Part shown: positions 33,053 through 44,769 of the stretch, one piece after another
Position numbering within the stretch: the first letter of the stretch is position 1
How the letters are laid out: each line of letters starts with the position of its first letter
Assembly (NCBI GenBank): GCA_030762935.1
Contig: CM060892.1
Span: 91,670,827-91,734,826 of the forward strand
Length of the DNA stretch: 64,000 bases
Direction of reading: 5' to 3'
Source of the DNA: Hymenopus coronatus
Lineage: Eukaryota; Arthropoda; Insecta; Mantodea; Hymenopodidae
Made by a program: the position numbers and the translations under genes
The notes under the pieces: generated by a model
The model's input: only the letters and a program-made list of their open reading frames with translations
What the model was told of the DNA's origin: nothing
The model's database searches: none

Positions 33053-33962
33053 ACTTTCTCTATACGCACTATGTACATAGTGTATAGAGAAGATATTGCA
33101 CTCCACCCAAAACTTCGATACAGAGACTTCACCGGAAGTATATGTTTTGAGTCCCCCTAAATCTAAAGAAAAACATTTTTGGAAAAATGTCCGTGTGTGT
33201 CTGTCTATCTGTGTTTGTGTGTGTGTGTGTGTGTGAGAGTGAGAGAGAGAGAAAAAGAGGGTGTGCGGGGGGGGCAGCATAGCTCAAAAACGAAAGGACC
33301 GTTAAATACGAAACTTGTTATTTAAATTTGGTATCTTCCAAGGATGCGACACGAAGATTTTCAAGAAAATCTCCCCACCCCAAACTACCCTTTACATGGG
33401 ATATTTTTTGAAAGTGTTGATTTTCTAAAAAATGGCTTTAACGATTTTGATTAAAATGTCGTATAATAATTTTATTTACCTGACAAGTAAAATGTATATC
33501 TTGAATTATCTGGAAAAAGCCTATGAATAGCCTTATTCTGAATGAATTTTACGGAATTTTGCATAACTAGTAAACCGTAAGAGATGGACATAACTTAGAA
33601 CACAAAAAATGTAGACCACATTAAAACACACACTTTATGTTATATACATCTTTTTCGTCGAGTTGATAGTTTTTGAGGTATTCCTTGTTTTTTGTTTCAG
33701 CTTTGAAAAACATACTTTTCTCATATAGGAATTTGTCAACTCCTGTCCACACAAACAAAGGAACTTCGGTCACGAAGCAGCTTTTGACTATTAATTTAAC
33801 TATGGTACTCCTTTATTTCGCTTCTTCTTTTAAGGAAGTAAGTAATAAGACTATTTCCGCTAATTTTTTCTCGATTAGAATTAATGAAATAGTAGCATAA
33901 GCTTTTTAACAATAATTTGTTGCAGAGACGTAGAGAAAGTCATGTGGATGGAACGCATCAGA
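33053..33962 (-). mobile_element. Family A copy, complete, longest
   Basis: 910 bp from ACTTTCTCTATACGCACTAT to GAACGCATCAGA, T5 on both sides (33048-33052, 33963-33967). The terminal palindrome is nearly perfect around ATGTACAT. The GT tract is followed by GAGAGAGAGAG and a G7 run, which accounts for its extra length. Confidence 0.92.
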
Positions 33963-33967
33963 TTTTT

Positions 33968-35372
33968 CATATATTATTTTTGTATATACTCCTGAATATA
34001 CAAAGAGAAGGGAATTTCAAAGCCATCACTTATCGCCCAACTTTTTCTTATTTCGCTTGTACCTAATAGGAAGTAAGTAATGATACATACACACCACAGA
34101 AATATTAATATTTATGCTGGAAAGTAGATTCGAAATTAAACTCTCAAGGAATGCAATACCTAAATGGTAGACTAATGGGCATCAGTTGGACATGAACTTC
34201 AGCTCTTTTGATAGATAAATAAATATTAGCTCCCTTAAGAAGCAATATATGAGAATTATTATAATTAAATGTTCTGCGTAATTCGTCTCTTGGTTTCAGC
34301 TGTACTGCTTTAAGGTGATATTTAATAAAATGAATTATTAGAAACAATGTGCACTTTTTCATCATTAGACAAACAACTTCCGACTCCCAGTTACAAAGAC
34401 AGAGATACGAATTTTAATGACCATCTCTCTAATTTGAATTGTGTGTGCACTCAACGTTGAAGGAACTCTTTGCAGCAGTATTTTCTTAACTCAAAAAGTT
34501 GCTAATAGACTTTACTTTTGTACCGAAAGAAAGCACTGACTCCTTGTCATTCCTTTTGCCTTTACTTTATTCTGAAACTCAATCGGCCTAGACACTTCAC
34601 ATTGACTCGTGAATACCCTTCAACCCGTAAAATCTCAAGCCGACTTAATTTTCTTTTCTTCTCAATTCGTTCGCTTATTCTGCTTCTTTCTTCGCTTCCG
34701 CTGTGTCGCTTTAACATTTTTTCTTTCCCCTTTCCTCAATATTATGGCGTCCTAGTAATAGGATCGCATTTCAAAGCAGCAGCCCGTTGGTGGAACGCAA
34801 ATCGATGTCAGGCATGTGACAGAGTTTGGAACAACCGGGACACTGCTGTGAAGAATTCAAAATTAAACTTTACTCTTTACTTTAGAATTAGCTTTTTCTT
34901 GCCAGCTCACACATAGCTGCCAGATGACACCAGTGAGAGCACTTTTTCTCTCTCGTTGCTGCCGTTTTGTATTGCCAGCAAGCGCTTTCATGACGCCATT
35001 TGGTGGGACAGCGTAGTATTCAATAACGGTTGTTGGTTTCTAGCGAATATACGAGTGCATTGTGGTTGGGAGCTAAAGGGAGAGAAAGCTTATCTCCAAA
35101 GCAAAATATTGTAGGGCAAGAACTCCTAAGACTCGCTGTTACAGACTAATTTGACTGTTGGATTAATTAAACCACACCAAAAGTTTACTGCAAGTGTTGT
35201 TTTATAACTTTCTGTTTAAGTTAAACCACAGTACAATATTGCTGGTACACCTGAAGCATGAGAAAAACAGACAATCACTAACCTTCCACTTACAAATAAA
35301 TGCTATTAATAGGTAAAATACAATAGATACTTTTTGCTTATTTCTTAATAATATTTAAAGTAATGTCGTAAC
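33968..35372. other. Unassigned 1.4 kb
   Basis: No family A. A 132-codon open frame at 34518-34916 is pyrimidine-rich with no domain. 34760-35150 is the least AT-rich part and might be an old retroposon, but no boxes or ends are visible. Confidence 0.4.
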
Positions 35373-35376
35373 TTTT

Positions 35377-36265
35377 ACTTTCTCTAGCCCCGCATGTACA
35401 ATATACATGGGGATAGAGAAGTATTGTATTCCACCCTAAAATTCGATGTCGATATTTCACCGGAAATACATGTCTTAGGACCCTCTGAGTCCAAAAAAAG
35501 AATTTTCAGAAACAGGTCCGTGTGTGTGTTTGTGTGTGTATGCCTGTGGACAGCATACCTCAAAAACGAAACGATAATTAAGTATCAAACTTGGTATTTA
35601 AGTTTGGTATCTTCCAAGGATGCGACACGAAGATTTTCAATAAAATACCCCCACCCACAACTACCCTTTACATGGAAAAAGTTTCCAAAATTTTGTTTTT
35701 CTTAAAAATGGCTTAACGATTTTGTTTAGAATACCACATATTAAAGCCATTTCTTACACAGATAAAATGTATATCTTGAATTTTCTGGGAATATCTTCTG
35801 AAGAACGGTTGATTCTGAATGAATTTTGCTTAATTTGGCATAACTAGCAAACCGTAAGAGATAGACAAAATCTTATTCTACAAAAAATGTAGATTTTGTT
35901 ATTTTATGTCATGTCATATTTTTCCGTGGAGCTTACCGTTTTTAGGTATTCCTTGCTATTAGTTTCAATTGTAAGTACTTATACTTTTCTCAGACGGATG
36001 TGCCCGTTTTTCTTTCGTTCTACTCCTGGCCGAGCAAAGAAGCGATTTGCAATGACAATCGCATAATAACAGCTTTTAAAATATTTGACTATCACTTTAG
36101 CCTAGTGCATTCCCTTAGTTCCATTCTACTTATAAGGAGCTACGCAATAAGAACATTCTGCTAATGTTTATCACGATTAGCATGGTGTTGAAAGAAGAAT
36201 TGTTTTTCGTAAGAAGTTTGTTTGTAGAGTAGCTAGAGAAAGTCATGTGAGTGTAACACATCAGA
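35377..36265 (-). mobile_element. Family A copy, complete, second subfamily
   Basis: ACTTTCTCTAGCCCCGCATG to GTAACACATCAGA, T4/T5 at the borders. The centre of the terminal palindrome is ACAATATACATGGGG. The 5' third has 'GTTCTACTCCTGGCCGAGC' and 'GAAGCGATTTGCAATGAC', shared with 19530-20180 and different from the nested cluster copies. Confidence 0.9.
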
Positions 36266-36270
36266 TTTTT

Positions 36271-39200
36271 ATTCTGGTAGAGCAGTGACAATCGATAGGA
36301 TTGTCCCTCTCCTAAATGAGGACCCTGAAAGACTACTATTCAAGGTAGTTAGGTTAGCAGTAACAAACCATGTGACATTTTAGGCACGTTCACCGACTTA
36401 TTTAGCAAATTGTCTGATGTACATTAATGTAACCCTAGTTACTATGATTTATTTTCATGTATATTTTACACTTGTTCAACATAATTCGCTTTTCTGCAAA
36501 GTTCTAGTAAATCAAGCTCGAAATGGAATATTTTCTATTAGGTAAACAGCGTATTTAGAAGCTTAGGAGACAGTCAAATGTTTGTGGAAGCATGTTCTAT
36601 GTTTACGCATTTTTTTAAATTATGCGTTATTATTTTAATATACATCCAATAATAGCATATATTATTTTACAGTTTGTATCTTGTCATTGTATTCTGTATG
36701 TGTTTTAAATTCGACCTAATAAAGTTAGGATTGGCTGTATCGTAAGTCTTAATCTGTTTAAAATTGTATTGCCATTCCAGAGCTGAAAATGAGCTATTTA
36801 AGCTGATTCTAGCTCTCCGAGAACTTTAAGCATATTAATACTTCATCATCACAGCAATTCCTCAAATTACCTATTCCACAATATGCACATGTGCAGCCGT
36901 ACTGCCATCCTACAACATAGCACTAAACCAGGCATCCGTTCAGTACGCTCTGGTACACATCCCAACTTTCACCCCTTCCACGCAATGTTACAAAGTCGGC
37001 AACCACGGACTTGCATTCAGGCAGATTAGTGGGTTAATACTAGTGACAAAACTTCAGAGCTGTTTCCTTAACATGTCCACTTCTCAGTTTCGAATTGAAA
37101 GGGAGAGTGAATTCTTTTTCATGATCTATAAAGATAAACCGCAATGTTCAATATATTATAAAATATAATATGGTTTTCACTGTTAGGTACACAACACCAA
37201 AGAAAACTCTACGAGCTAAAGGAGACCAAAGACCATAGTATGTCATCCACTAAATTTTTGCGTGATAGCTATAAAAATGCAAAACCGATAAGAAAAGTTC
37301 TTTTTAAATGTTGAATATGTGGTATCTTGCGTGTAGCAGCGCGCACATTTTCGTGAAATTTTTTCCAACGTTCCATTTGATAGGAAACATGCACGAAACG
37401 TCAACAAGAGACTTTGCTCCAGCCTCAAGCAGAAAATGAGATGCTGACAGCGCTTGGGAACTGACTATGAACCATTTATGCATACATTGGTGAATAGAAT
37501 CATATCCGTTTTAGATAATCTCTGTGGTATTGGTCAGGCTAACGCCCTCAGAGACAGTATTTTCCATTTTTGGGATGATGCATAAAAAAGAGGTGGGCTA
37601 TTATACTCTGAAAAGGCGTTTTATGCAGAAAATCAGGCCTTCTTCTTCCCCAATGAGATCCTAGAAGCCACAAAATGTTTGATGATTCTCCATAATCAGA
37701 TACTGCGGTGAGCCTGTCTGTATACACTCCTCTGTACGTCAAGGTTTTCTTTCCTCTGTCAAACGTATTTTGTATTTAGCTTGAAACAGCCCCTGATACA
37801 GGTGGCTCATTCAAATCTCACGTTTGGACGCCTTGACGAGAATACCAGGAAGGTTTTACTGTTCCCGGGCTACTTGAGACTTGCAGTTAACCGTCTGGTG
37901 TCAGAATTGACTACTCCAAATCTTCATTGATAAAATTGGGAAAGTGAGCAGAATATCACAGGCTAGGTGGTTACTTCTCCATATAAGACTGTAATTATTA
38001 GTATTATGTATAGATTCTAGGAACTGGATGGTTATGACTTCTCTGAATTGGGCAAGAGTTACTGACCCGGTGAAAGGAGGTGATCTCAGGAACTTGAATC
38101 TCTTTCCGAAAGGGTGGCATGTAAATGTGTTGTGCCTGTCAATATTGGATTACTAGTTTCAAGAGATTCCCACAGAACCAAAGCACACTATTGCACTGAA
38201 AGGGAGATATGGCTACATATATCTGCAAACGCTATTTTTTGTAAATTGTGTAACAATTGCACCTTCCTGCAGTGAAGACAGGTCTCAACCTGATATCAGT
38301 TCACTTAAAATGTTTGGAATTTATTCGCAATTTACTACGGCCCAAGTATGATAGAACCATATGAAAATCTACATTGGCAAACGGATGATTTGGGACTGCG
38401 TCACACATTACGTCGTTTCTTCAACAACCACGGACAAAATCCAAACCCTTCCACCACTACCGAGAAGTTATGTATACCAAATTAATTTATCGTTTTATAT
38501 AACTACAAATTAGCTTTAGTTCTGCTGTGGAACACAATGTCCAATCATCAGTGGGCATGCATTTCGAGAAACCATATCTTCAGTAGAATGTGTTCAGTTT
38601 ACCAGTAATTTAATCCTATCATTCCCACAGCAGAAAACAAATCTGTCTGCAGTAAATATGGTGGACTGATACAGCGAAACGCCATTTAGTGTTATTTGAA
38701 ATGGCAGCAACCGTGTGGAACACAGCAAGTCGACTCTTCAGGGTTTCTTCTTTACACGTATTCCTTTATTCCTTTCTCACTCGCTTAGAGAGGGATCTTA
38801 CATGGGATTCTACATACGTCTACCACAAATCTGTATAGATTTGACTAGAAGCAAGTGTCATTCATTGCCAACTCAGTATGAACCCATTGAAGCTCTACCG
38901 ATTTTGTAACATATTGCAGTGGAAGGCGAGTCTAACCAATTACTGAACTAGTATAATTAAGACGGGATATCACTAACTACTTGCAGTAGAGAGTAAGCTT
39001 CTTTACGGTGTGTACATAAATAAACTTGTATGGTTTAACAGTCAACAACCAAAAGTGCTTTAAATTCTGACACATTCTGTATGCTGCATACACCAGATAG
39101 GGCTGATAAAATGGGGATTTTAATCCACAAAGATAAATGAAAAATCTGGAAAATATATCATAGATATATTCACCAATTAGGCTTTAAGCAAAATAAATAA

Positions 39201-39689
39201 ATTGAGTAAATAAATAAAATCATTTATGTTGCACTCACATAAGAACATAATGAGCGTGCCGAGCTGCTTCAATTTCGTAACTGAGATGTTGGTATAAAAG
39301 CTTGAAAGAATAGACCCGTTCGATCCTTGGATTAGACACACAGTTCCAATCACCATCCGCTGTGTTTATTCATGTATCTTAAGCTAAAGCATCGTGAAAT
39401 TTGACCAAATATTTTGAAAATTAAAATATCATATTTTTATAATAGGATAGTATGAATTATAATATTTAAGGGAAGATATCGGTTTTTCCACTGGCGAATT
39501 TGAAATACCAATTAACGGAAACTATAAATGAACATGCGCAAGGTTATTAATAGGCGCACTCGATTATAAACCTTTTTTTCTCGCAAAAAGTTTTTCAACA
39601 TCAACACCTGCTCAAAATTCTCCACTCAAAGCAACTTTTTATTAATATGTTTAAAATTCTTGTACTATGTATAACATGTATGTTAAAAA
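36271..39689. other. Unassigned 3.4 kb
   Basis: The longest interval without any repeat I recognise. No frame longer than about 65 codons, no tRNA boxes, no convincing exon. It may be unique intergenic or intronic sequence. Confidence 0.45.
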
Positions 39690-39800
39690 AAAAGACCGCA
39701 TGCTTTTTCAAAATAATGTTCCAATTTTGAGAAATAACTGAAACCAATAACACGAAATATCTCTGAAATGGTTAGCTCTCCAAAAGATTGTAAATATATT
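39690..39800 (+). repeat. Family A fragment
   Basis: 'AACTGAAACCAATAACACG', 'AAATATCTCTGAAATGGTTAG' and 'CTCTCCAAAAGAT' align with the middle of family A. Confidence 0.5.
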
Positions 39801-40041
39801 ACCACCGCCAATGTAGAGTTAGAAGCATGTTAGACGCTACTGGCAGACAAGAAAGACGTGGACGTGCTAGGTAAATTTAAACTTAAGGCGAGATAGCTGG
39901 GATCTGAGAAGGCTGACAATAGGGAAGCGGGTAGGGTGGGGTGATTAGAATAGCAAAACAAGTGATTACAATGGTTTACACACATGTTTTATTTCATACT
40001 CAAGTCATTGTTGTATTGTGGTATTATATATTGTGTATATA

Positions 40042-40648
40042 CAGGGTTACTACAAAAGAAATAGACAACTTCAACTGCCTGTAAAACAAAAACTATTAGA
40101 GTAAGCAACCTAATTATTTTGGAGGTATGTTGAGAAACTCTCAAAGTTTTGTTTGTTACTATTGGTAATGCTGTAGTGTTTTGTTTGTTGTTACAGAAGC
40201 TGAAATGGCGGAAAATCCTGTGGAAAAAGCATATTGCGTGTTGGAATTTGCTAGAACGCAATCAGCAACTGTTGTCCAACGACATTTTAGAAACGTTACC
40301 ACAAAACGCCACCGACTAGACAGTCAATCTACGACTGGTATAGAAAATTCGAGACAACGGGATGTTTGTGCAAAGGGAAGAGCTCGGGAAGACCAAGAGT
40401 TTCGGAAGAAAACGTTGAACGTGTTCGTTCTGCCTACATAAGAAGCCCACAGAAATCGACATCTAGGGCAAGCATTCAATTACAAATTCCACAGCAAACT
40501 GTATGGGAAATCTTGCACATGATGCCTTACAGATTACAGATGTTGCAGTTTCTGAGTGAAGAAGATGGTCATACGGCGTGACTTTTGCATCGACATGTTG
40601 TGACATGATGAAGACGATGCTGGTTTTTGTGAGCGCATCCTTTCATCA
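40042..40648 (+). pseudogene. IS630/Tc3-like transposase relic, N-terminal half
   Basis: A TA-flanked start (40040-40041) leads into a terminal-repeat-like CAGGGTTACTACAAAAG. From the ATG at 40204 the frame reads MAENPVEKAYCVLEFARTQS…, then shifts near 40310 into 'PPTRQSIYDWYRKFETTGC' and 'LCKGKSSGRPRVSEENVERV', the helix-turn-helix DNA-binding region of insect Tc3-like transposases. After 'RLQMLQFLSEED' a second shift gives 'RRDFCIDML', a stop, and 'DAGFCERILSSG'. The sequence ends where a family A piece begins at 40649, so the DDE catalytic domain is absent. At least two frameshifts and one stop make it inactive. Confidence 0.75.
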
Positions 40649-40943
40649 GGATATACATTTTCTTTTGCCCTGTAAACAGTATGTTAATCAAGATTTCTAA
40701 AGCCACGTTTTAGAAAATGAAAAATTTCGAAAATGTTTCATGTATATGGTAGTTCGGAGTGGGGAATATTCGTGTCACATACTTAGAAGATACTAAACAT
40801 AAATACCACATTTTGCATTTGACGTACTTTTCGTTTTAAGTTTATGCTATCCACAGTCACCACACGAAGACACCTTTTCTAAAAATGTTCTTTACTTTCT
40901 CTATCTACTGTGTACATTGTAAATACGTACGTAATAGAGAAAT
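40649..40943 (+). repeat. Family A hairpin-end piece
   Basis: It starts mid-element ('GCCCTGTAAACAGTATG') at the break of the transposase relic. It includes 'GAAAATTTCGAAAATG', 'TACTAAACATAAATACCACA' and 'CTATCCACAGTCACC', then skips to the terminal palindrome 'TTTCTCTATCTACTGTGTAC…GTAATAGAGAAATTAC'. Confidence 0.65.
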
Positions 40944-40948
40944 TACAA

Positions 40949-41714
40949 ATCGCAGGATTTCATGCACAAGAATTTGTCTACCTGTTCTGCAAACAAACTA
41001 TTCTAACAAAAGATTATGCTTTTATCTTCAATTGGCTAATCAAGATAACCGTTAGAGAAATTTTCTTATTTCATGTTTATTTCTAGATGACTACCCGTTT
41101 GATGAATGTATAAATGTATTAAAATTACTAATAAATTAATACTTCTTTATTCCACAAATAGTAAATTTAAATTTATTTATATTATTTCCTTTTTTAAGTA
41201 AAACCATTAAAAACAAGTATACGAAATAGATTATCTGTTTTAAAGAGATGCATTTTTGTACAGCTTTTTTTGTCCATTTCTTACCAGTTATTTAACAGAC
41301 CTCTAGAATGACGAGTTCTTTAGAGACTGTACCCAGAAAATTCGAAGTATAAATTTCTTTTTCTATGAAAATGTCGTTAATATACGTTATTTGAGTCAAA
41401 ATCTTTACAGCCATTTTTGTGAAAATCAAAACTTTTGATCTTTTTCCCACGTAAAGGGAAGTTTGGACTGGTGGATTTGTCTGAAAGCCTTTGTATTGCA
41501 TACTTGGAAGACACCTTTTAGAGTTGTGCTGTACACATACACGCCCGCGAGCACAAACAAAGAGATATGTACATGGACCTTTGTCTAAAATGTTTTTAGA
41601 ATCAGGTATTCTTAAAACATGCATTTGCGGTAAAATTTTGGTATGGATATTTTGGGTGGAATACAATGTGTTCTCTACCTGTTATGTACAATTGCATTTA
41701 CGTGCTAGAGAAAG
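40949..41714 (+). mobile_element. Family A copy, near complete
   Basis: 5' tip near 40949 ('ATCGCAGGATTTCATGCAC'), 'GTCTACCTGTTCTGCAAAC', an internal deletion, 'CCAGAAAATTCGAAGTATA' and 'TACACATACACGCCCGCGAG' in place of the CA tract, ending GTGCTAGAGAAAGT. It abuts the preceding copy almost head to tail. Confidence 0.75.
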
Positions 41715-42629
41715 TAAATAAAGGAGAAGTTTAACCATGATAATTACCTAGATCATTATACAATAATTTCATAAAGTGTGTATCCCATTAATAAAACTAA
41801 TTTATTCTCCATTCTTGTGTAAAAAGATAACCGTGCCAACTTGAATGTTTGTTATATCTGCTTTAGAGACGTAAAACTGTGTGAGCTGTGGCGGAAAATA
41901 TGTACCATATTCTGTTCTGTTTGCTGCTGGCAAAACACGCTATCTCAAAAACAAAGAAAAAGGATCAGTTATTATTCTGTAGCCGCAGGTGACACTACAC
42001 ACTAAGGTTTCCTCATAGATGGACAATCATAATGAAAATGGGGTTTTGTCGCTGCAGGGGCTGTCATTTTGTCAATCTGCATATCTCTGAAAGATGGAGT
42101 CAAATCTCATTCGAGAAAAGATTGAGGCTTATCCATCTTAATAATGTGGAGCGCTTGCTCTGCAGGTTACATGCACATCTGCCGTCACGGTGCTTCTATA
42201 TGACACAGACAACCAATAAGAGGGAATTTAATAAAGAGACCCTGCTCATAACGCTATGGGACAGAGGATCATAAAACTTGCTCGCTCACATGTGAAATAC
42301 AAGGTTAAAATCTTATATTATAGAATGGTTTATTATTATATTATGCTACCGCATAATGCTTGGCAGTAACTGCACCAACTATACAGACAGCATGTATCTA
42401 GATTTTAAAAATAATGCAATCTAAGTCTTGGCGTACCGTGCTTCAAGCGTTTCATGGAGTTTATTCATAATTAAATTTCATAGAACTGTTCTTCGTGAAG
42501 GGATAAGGCATATTGAGATTGGAATTAATATAAATCAAATGAAAGTTCTTAATCAGTTAATTGGTACATTTATAATATTTGATGAAGGGTCAAAAACTGA
42601 AAATAATCAGTTATTTTCTAGGATTGGCA
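41715..42629. other. No recognised feature
   Basis: 0.9 kb without recognisable repeat or coding potential. Confidence 0.45.
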
Positions 42630-42862
42630 TTTCTTTTTGGAGCTGTTTAACACGCGCTTTTAATACTTGTGGTATCGCAGACGATGGCACTGATGATAAA
42701 TGGAATGAATATGGAGCACCTGTGGAATACTTTGGCGGGAGCACCCGGAGAAAACCCGCCCCTGCGCCGCTTTGTCAACCACAAATCTCATATGCGGTCG
42801 CTTGGAATCACACCCGGGCCGTCTATGTGAGAGACGAGCGGTCTAGCTACTCGGATGCGATA
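42630..42862 (-). repeat. tRNA-headed SINE, family D, copy 1
   Basis: On the minus strand, A box 'TAGCTAGACCGCTCG', B box GGTGTGATTCC, then the body 'GAGATTTGTGGTTGACAAAG', 'GCGGGTTTTCTCCGGGTGC', 'GGTGCTCCATATTCATTCC', 'CACAAGTATTAAAAGCGCG' and an A-rich tail (plus 42630-42640). The body aligns for about 180 bp with copy 2 at 43240-43435 in inverted orientation. Confidence 0.8.
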
Positions 42863-43065
42863 TGGCTCGGATTGGCATTTGGGGGATCGTGGGTTCGATT
42901 TTTGTGGCCTGTCTTGCTACACGAGTTTTCCCAGGTCACTAGGCAAATGTTGGGAAAGTTGGAATTTCATGATTATGTCGGCAAAGACTGCCGAGGCCAC
43001 AACCATGGTGGCGAATGCACTTTAGAAATTCAATTCTCGGCTATAAGGTGGCGTTGAACTCAACT
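42863..43065 (+). repeat. Second tRNA-headed SINE, family E
   Basis: Head 'ATGGCTCGGATTGGCATTTG' with B box GTGGGTTCGATTTT, then 'GAGTTTTCCCAGGTCACTAG', 'GATTATGTCGGCAAAGACTG' and 'ATGGTGGCGAATG'. It starts within a few bases of the head of SINE D copy 1, so the two heads face away from a common point. Confidence 0.6.
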
Positions 43066-43239
43066 GTGTGAACTAGGGTATTCCTAGCGCTTCCCGAGTC
43101 GATTTCAACTGCTTAGACAATGTTAGGGACCCATCTCTGTGGTTGTTTCTCCGCTGTCCACTTTTGGCCACTCATCGGAAATACTCTCATATTATTCTAT
43201 CCTTGCGCAAGTCCAATAGACCCATAAGATCACTGCTGT
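43066..43239. other. No recognised feature
   Basis: Short spacer between SINEs. Its right part may be the decayed head of the next SINE. Confidence 0.4.
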
Positions 43240-43435
43240 GTGGAAACCCTCCGTAAGCGACCGCATGTGAGATTTGTGGTGGACTAAGCGGTGCAGGGAC
43301 GGGTTTTCACCGAGTTCTTCGATTTCCCCCGCCATCGCATTCCATCGGTGCTCCATCTTCATTCCATGTATCACCAGTGGAATCGCCTGCGGTGCCACAA
43401 GTAGTTAAAGCGGGCGTTAAACATTATAAAAACAA
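43240..43435 (+). repeat. tRNA-headed SINE, family D, copy 2
   Basis: 'GTAAGCGACCGCATGTGAGA', 'TTTGTGGTGGACTAAGCGG', 'GGGACGGGTTTTCACCGAG', 'GGTGCTCCATCTTCATTCC', 'CACAAGTAGTTAAAGCGGG' and 'CGTTAAACATTATAAAAAC', ending in an A-rich tail. The tRNA head is degraded or truncated. Confidence 0.75.
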
Positions 43436-43914
43436 AAACAAAGGACCCTCCGGAATGTACCAACCTACCAAAATTATTTATTTTGGCAAGTCAGAATTTT
43501 GAATAAATATCCTTAGCATATGAATTTTAGCAGCGAATATTTATTAATTGCAATTACAGTGCTTGTTTTAATCTTTCGTAAAAAATCTGCAATTCAAATA
43601 TGGATACCAGAATTTTCATTCATGTTGCCGTTTTACTACTAATGGGTGTGTTTGTGTAAATTGGCTAAAATATACAGACATTGATCCTAATTAGTAGTAC
43701 AGCTCCAACACGTTTTGTATTATACACAGAATAATAAAGCAACATAAAAAGGACAAAAATAGAATAACAAGAAGCAAGTATCACTCCGAAATAAAATACA
43801 TATAGTTCGATATATCAAAACCAAAAGAAACAACACCAAAACTGTAAACAATATTATGATGCATTGCTATGCATTGTACTACCCAGAGAACAGGAGTACA
43901 AACATCTGATTTGT
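43436..43914. other. No recognised feature
   Basis: AT-rich spacer. Confidence 0.5.
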
Positions 43915-44764
43915 TTCATACACATTGCTCTCTCTACCTGCTCCACAAACAAATTTGCCTTCAAAAGATTATTCTTTTAACTTCTTCATGCTATTCACAT
44001 TAACATTGCGGGATTTGTGTTTTTACTTGCTTCTTTCCTTTCTTAGAAGGAAATTAAAGGAATACACTAGGCTAAAATGTAGCCAGATCTTTTAAAAGCC
44101 GGTCGTTAAGTGAAACAATTGAAATTGGTTCTTTGTTTGCTAGAGGTATACAAAAGAGAGAGGAAAAGAAAGATGTCTCCCGTTTAAGAAAAGTTTTAAG
44201 TACCTTAGAACTGAAACCAATAAGCTCGGAATATCTCGAAAACGGTTAACTCTACATAACATGTATATACCATTAATTGTGTGTTTTAATGAAATCTATA
44301 TTTTTTGTGCGGTAAGATTTGTCTGTCTCTTCTCTCTTACGATTTACCAGTTTACAAGGGTTATGCAAAAGATATTCAGAATGAGAAGGTCTTCAGAGGC
44401 TGTTCTCTGAAAATTCAAGATATACATTTCAAAATCAGGAAAATATCTTAAACATATGACTTTTTTTTATAAAAGTAGTTTGAACCATTGTTGAAATACT
44501 AAACATTTTCGAAAAAAGTACCAGGTAAAGGGTATTTGATGGTGGGAGGATTTTCTTGACAATGTTTGTGTCGCATCCTTAGAAGATACTGAACTTGAAT
44601 AGCAATTTGGTATTAAAACGACTTTTCGTTTTTGAGTTATGCTGCCCATAGAGACGCACACGTACGGTGTCTATCTAATTTTGTTTGGATTCAAGGGAAC
44701 TCGAAACATGATATCAAATTTTTGGGCGGAATACAGTACTTTCTACATGCGTACTAGAGAACGT
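43915..44764 (+). mobile_element. Family A copy, complete, first subfamily
   Basis: 850 bp from TCTGATTTGTTTCATACAC to GTACTAGAGAACGT followed by A5. The 5' third has 'TTGAAATTGGTTCTTTG', linking it to the copy at 831-1757. The CA tract is shortened and the hairpin worn, so it is older than the 28-34 kb copies. Confidence 0.85.
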
Positions 44765-44769
44765 AAAAA

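Noticed and set aside
26263..33967. CRISPR-like array of regularly spaced repeats
   Set aside because: Repeat copies are hundreds of bp long, on both strands and nested; the window is eukaryotic.
34518..34916. 132-codon open frame
   Set aside because: Pyrimidine-rich composition explains the open frame; no motif.
28989..35705. Recurring open frames with peptides such as YREGIALHQKIRYRDFTGN at several places on both strands
   Set aside because: They are translations of the hairpin-end region of family A. The frame is open by composition, differs in length between copies and ends at random in the GT tract, so conservation is at DNA level only.
18302..36265. Family A as a canonical Helitron with 5' TC and 3' CTRR
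   Set aside because: The 5' TC fits, but all readable 3' ends are GAAAGT followed by A-runs, not CTRR about 10 bp after the hairpin. Only the Helentron variant remains as a hypothesis.
42428..43057. 209-codon open frame on the plus strand
   Set aside because: It runs through two SINEs of opposite orientation, including their tRNA boxes, and has no domain.
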